A stretch of DNA of 64,000 bases, from the NCBI GenBank assembly GCA_019192545.1, contig JAHCMI010000025.1, positions 35,283 through 99,282 of the forward strand. The letters are read 5' to 3'. The DNA comes from Rivularia sp. MS3 (GTDB taxonomy: Bacteria > Cyanobacteriota > Cyanobacteriia > Cyanobacteriales > Nostocaceae). Below, in pieces: positions 61,794-64,000 of the stretch (within the stretch, counting starts at the first letter, position 1; each line of letters begins with the position of its first letter). The notes under the pieces are model-generated. The model saw only the letters and a list, made by a program, of their open reading frames with translations. It made no database searches and had not been told where the DNA came from. The position numbers and the translations under genes were made by a program.

Positions 61794-62201
61794 CTTTTAA
61801 AGTGTTTAAAGTCAAGATTTTATTTAGTCTAGTTGTTAGCTTCTAGGCTTATTTTTGTTTTCAGTCTTCAAGCTCGAAGTTGTAAAAGGCATGAATAGCA
61901 GCTTTAAGAGGATGTTTGAAAAGTATCGTTCTTAACTGATTATTGCTTAGATCCCCCCTTCCCCCCTTAAAAAGGGGGATTTAGGGGGATCTTAAGATTT
62001 ACGAGTTTTATTTATGACTTCCCAAACATCCTCTAAGGCAAATCCCTCTCAGGCAGTTACTCTTGATAAAGATTGCTTCAGGGGAAACCCTATTCAAGCT
62101 CTTGCCTTCTGAAACATAACAAAACAAACATATTGACGATTAAGCTAATGTCGATTAACAATTAACCTGCATAAGCGTTCGCAATTAAGGAAAAACTGGC
62201 A
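61794..62201. repeat. Intergenic region with a large C/G hairpin
   Basis: No gene is present in these 408 bp. AGATCCCCC (61949-61957) faces GGGGGATCT (61984-61992), with an inner CCCCCTT/AAGGGGG pair. This hairpin is a common dispersed repeat in filamentous cyanobacteria. A second decayed fragment lies near 62030. Confidence 0.7.
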
Positions 62202-63833
62202 GTGGTTAACCAGGAAATGCCATCTCAGCGTAAAATCGTAGAAACAGACGTTATCGCAGTTGCTGTTTACACAAATCAAGCCTTGGTAACGCGCCGTGGT
62301 GTAGTGGAGTTAAGCGGACAGGAAAAAGAGTTGATAGTCTCCCGACTGCCAGTAACCATTGAAACAAAGTCTGTGCGGGTTAGGGGTAAAGGTAATGTGG
62401 CTGTGCGTTTGTTGGGGGTAAATATAGAGCGTATTTACACTACTGAGTCGGTAGTGGCAAGGGTATCGCAGTTAAATCAACAAATCGAGCAGTTAGAAGC
62501 GCAAAAACGGCAGTTTCAAGCTCAAATGGATGCTTTGGCTTTGCAATCGCGGTTTATCGAAGGTTTGCGAGAGAAGACACAAGAGCAATTTTCCATTAGC
62601 TTGGCGCGTAAAAGCATTAGTTTGAGCGAAACCTTAGATTTAGTTAACTTTCTTGGCAGTCAGTATACAGAATATGCGATCGCTACAGAAGATTACAAAA
62701 ATCAACAGCGGGAATTAGACAAGCAGTTAGAGGTACTATACGCTTCTTTGAAAGAAACTAAGTCACCATCACCCCAAGAAAGTTTTAATTTGACGGTAGG
62801 AATTGATTGTGATGGTGCGGGAGAATTTGAGTTAGAAGTGTCTTATGTAGTCAATCACGCTAGTTGGAAACCGCTTTACGATATCCGAGTAGACAGTAAA
62901 AGAAAAAGCGTCAATTTAGGATATTTAGCCCAGATAACTCAAAACACCGGCGAAGATTGGACAAATGTAAATTTAACTCTTTCTACAGCCAAACCGGGTA
63001 GCGGTACTTTACCACCAAAGTTCAAACCTTGGTATATCGATATTGAGCAAACTCAACTAAATACTCGAAGAGCAAGAAAATTCGCTGCTGCACCAATGGC
63101 GGCAAAATCTCGCAGCTTTGAATTTGAAGAAGACGATAATTTTTCGGGGGAAATTAAACAGTTAGAAAATAGAATAATTGAAGCAGAAGTAACCACAGCA
63201 GAAGTATCCCGAGAAGGAAATGTAGTTACTTTTAATTTGGATAGCAATGGAAATATTCCTAGCGATGGCGCACCTCATAAAACTACGATTTTTCAAGATG
63301 ATTATTCTTGTAATTTCAGCTATACAGCAATACCGCGTTTGGTGAGTTTTGCTTATTTACAAGCTAAAGTCAAAAATAATTCTAATGGTGCAACTTTGTT
63401 AACCGGAAAAGCCAATATTTTCCGCGATAATATCTTTGTCGGAACTTCTGAATTAGAAAATACTGTACCGGGTGAAGAATTTAAACTAAATTTGGGAATT
63501 GACGAAGGTATAAAAATTAAACGCGATTTAGTTGAGCGGGAAGTAGATAAAAGGTTTATTGGTAATCTTCGCAAAATAACTTATGCATATCGATTGCAGA
63601 TAAACAACTTACTCGATACCGAAGCAAAATTAGAACTTATCGAACAATTACCAGTCAGTCGCAACGAACAAATAAAAATACGTCTCAACCGTACAAATCC
63701 TCAAATTCAACTTGGTGAAATGGGAATTTTGCAATGGAATTTTATTCTTGCACCACAAGAGGAACAAGAAATTTATTATCAATTTACCGTAGAGCATTCA
63801 CCACAGTTAACAGTAGTGGGATTAGATATTTAA
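62202..63833 (+). CDS. MuiA-like (mucoidy inhibitor, DUF4139) protein
   Basis: The 543-residue product begins with a small beta domain (VIAVAVYTNQALVTRRGVVE) typical of the DUF4140 N terminus, then a coiled coil (about 88-190, Gln/Glu-rich), then DUF4139 from residue about 200 with VSYVVNHASWKPLYDIRV and LAQITQNTGEDWTNVNLTLS. The family affects mucoid capsule in enterics but its biochemical activity is unknown. I keep the GTG at 62202 because TTAAGGAAAA precedes it at suitable distance; the ATG at 62217 has a ribosome site too close to it. No signal peptide is visible. Confidence 0.9.
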   Translation: MVNQEMPSQRKIVETDVIAVAVYTNQALVTRRGVVELSGQEKELIVSRLPVTIETKSVRVRGKGNVAVRLLGVNIERIYTTESVVARVSQLNQQIEQLEAQKRQFQAQMDALALQSRFIEGLREKTQEQFSISLARKSISLSETLDLVNFLGSQYTEYAIATEDYKNQQRELDKQLEVLYASLKETKSPSPQESFNLTVGIDCDGAGEFELEVSYVVNHASWKPLYDIRVDSKRKSVNLGYLAQITQNTGEDWTNVNLTLSTAKPGSGTLPPKFKPWYIDIEQTQLNTRRARKFAAAPMAAKSRSFEFEEDDNFSGEIKQLENRIIEAEVTTAEVSREGNVVTFNLDSNGNIPSDGAPHKTTIFQDDYSCNFSYTAIPRLVSFAYLQAKVKNNSNGATLLTGKANIFRDNIFVGTSELENTVPGEEFKLNLGIDEGIKIKRDLVEREVDKRFIGNLRKITYAYRLQINNLLDTEAKLELIEQLPVSRNEQIKIRLNRTNPQIQLGEMGILQWNFILAPQEEQEIYYQFTVEHSPQLTVVGLDI

Positions 63834-64000
63834 GTTAATAATTGGTAATTGGTAATATCAAATCCGTTGGCATCGGAATTATATTTTTTAACGCAAAGGA
63901 GCGCAAAGGCAAGCGCAGAGGAATACGGAGTTTTTTATCCCTAACTAAGTAAGTCGGCAGAAAAAAACAGAACTACATAACAAAATGTAAATTAGCCTTA

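Overview
The window is chromosomal DNA from a cyanobacterium, most likely a filamentous, probably heterocyst-forming type related to Nostoc, Calothrix or Rivularia. The evidence is a complete beta-carboxysome operon (ccmK2-ccmK1-ccmL-ccmM-ccmN-ccmO) with a CmpR-type regulator, a specialised NDH-1 CO2-uptake operon (ndhF-ndhD-cupB), a PAM68-like photosystem assembly protein, a carotenoid oxygenase, and several families typical of cyanobacteria (DUF1822, DUF1517, DUF4359, YlqD, pentapeptide proteins). The DNA is AT-rich, carries scattered GCGATCGC (HIP1) sites, and has intergenic spaces full of heptamer repeats and GA-rich tracts. The species cannot be fixed from the sequence alone.

Layout. 0-10 kb: a lipoprotein with an internally duplicated domain, a large pentapeptide/membrane/CHAT-protease fusion, an RTX protein, a small secreted protein sharing an upstream box with the RTX gene, and a run of three genes (sigma-like factor, DUF1822 protein, acetyltransferase). 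10-21 kb: stress and metabolic genes (PEBP-like protein, patatin lipase, pyruvate dehydrogenase E2, acyl-ACP/CoA synthetase, carotenoid oxygenase), an internally deleted DUF4058 gene, and a 48-residue membrane protein with its own terminator. 21-25.5 kb: two surface or secreted Ca-binding repeat proteins, each followed by a short element with terminal inverted repeats.

25.5-37.5 kb is the core: an inorganic-carbon island. cmpR and the six-gene ccm operon lie on the minus strand and the ndhF-ndhD-cupB operon diverges on the plus strand from a shared 622-bp promoter region. NDH-1 converts CO2 to bicarbonate at the thylakoid, and the carboxysome dehydrates bicarbonate around Rubisco. ccaA, the beta-carboxysomal carbonic anhydrase, lies about 11 kb beyond cupB at 48.6 kb. 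CcmM keeps the apparent gamma-carbonic-anhydrase residues and a well-placed internal GTG start for a short Rubisco-condensing isoform.

37.5-50 kb is more accessory: structured repeats, a nuclease-like gene with a decayed partial duplicate, a DUF4241 gene, an orphan gene, a STAND ATPase with a perfect palindrome upstream, metF, trpS, pip and several short inverted-repeat elements. 50-64 kb is mainly housekeeping: rpsO-PAM68, aroF, tyrA, DUF1517, a pentapeptide protein, a two-partner-secretion exoprotein, a kinase pseudogene with a stop codon where tryptophan is expected, tRNA-His(GTG) and a MuiA-like protein.

The observations most worth following are the dyad-symmetric element between ccmK2 and ccmK1, the ATCTATG inverted-repeat cluster before cmpR, colonisation of the CcmN linker by an intergenic GA-rich repeat, a repeat pair with compensatory stem changes after cupB, a hydrophobic segment in the sigma-like factor, and the pentapeptide-membrane-CHAT fusion.
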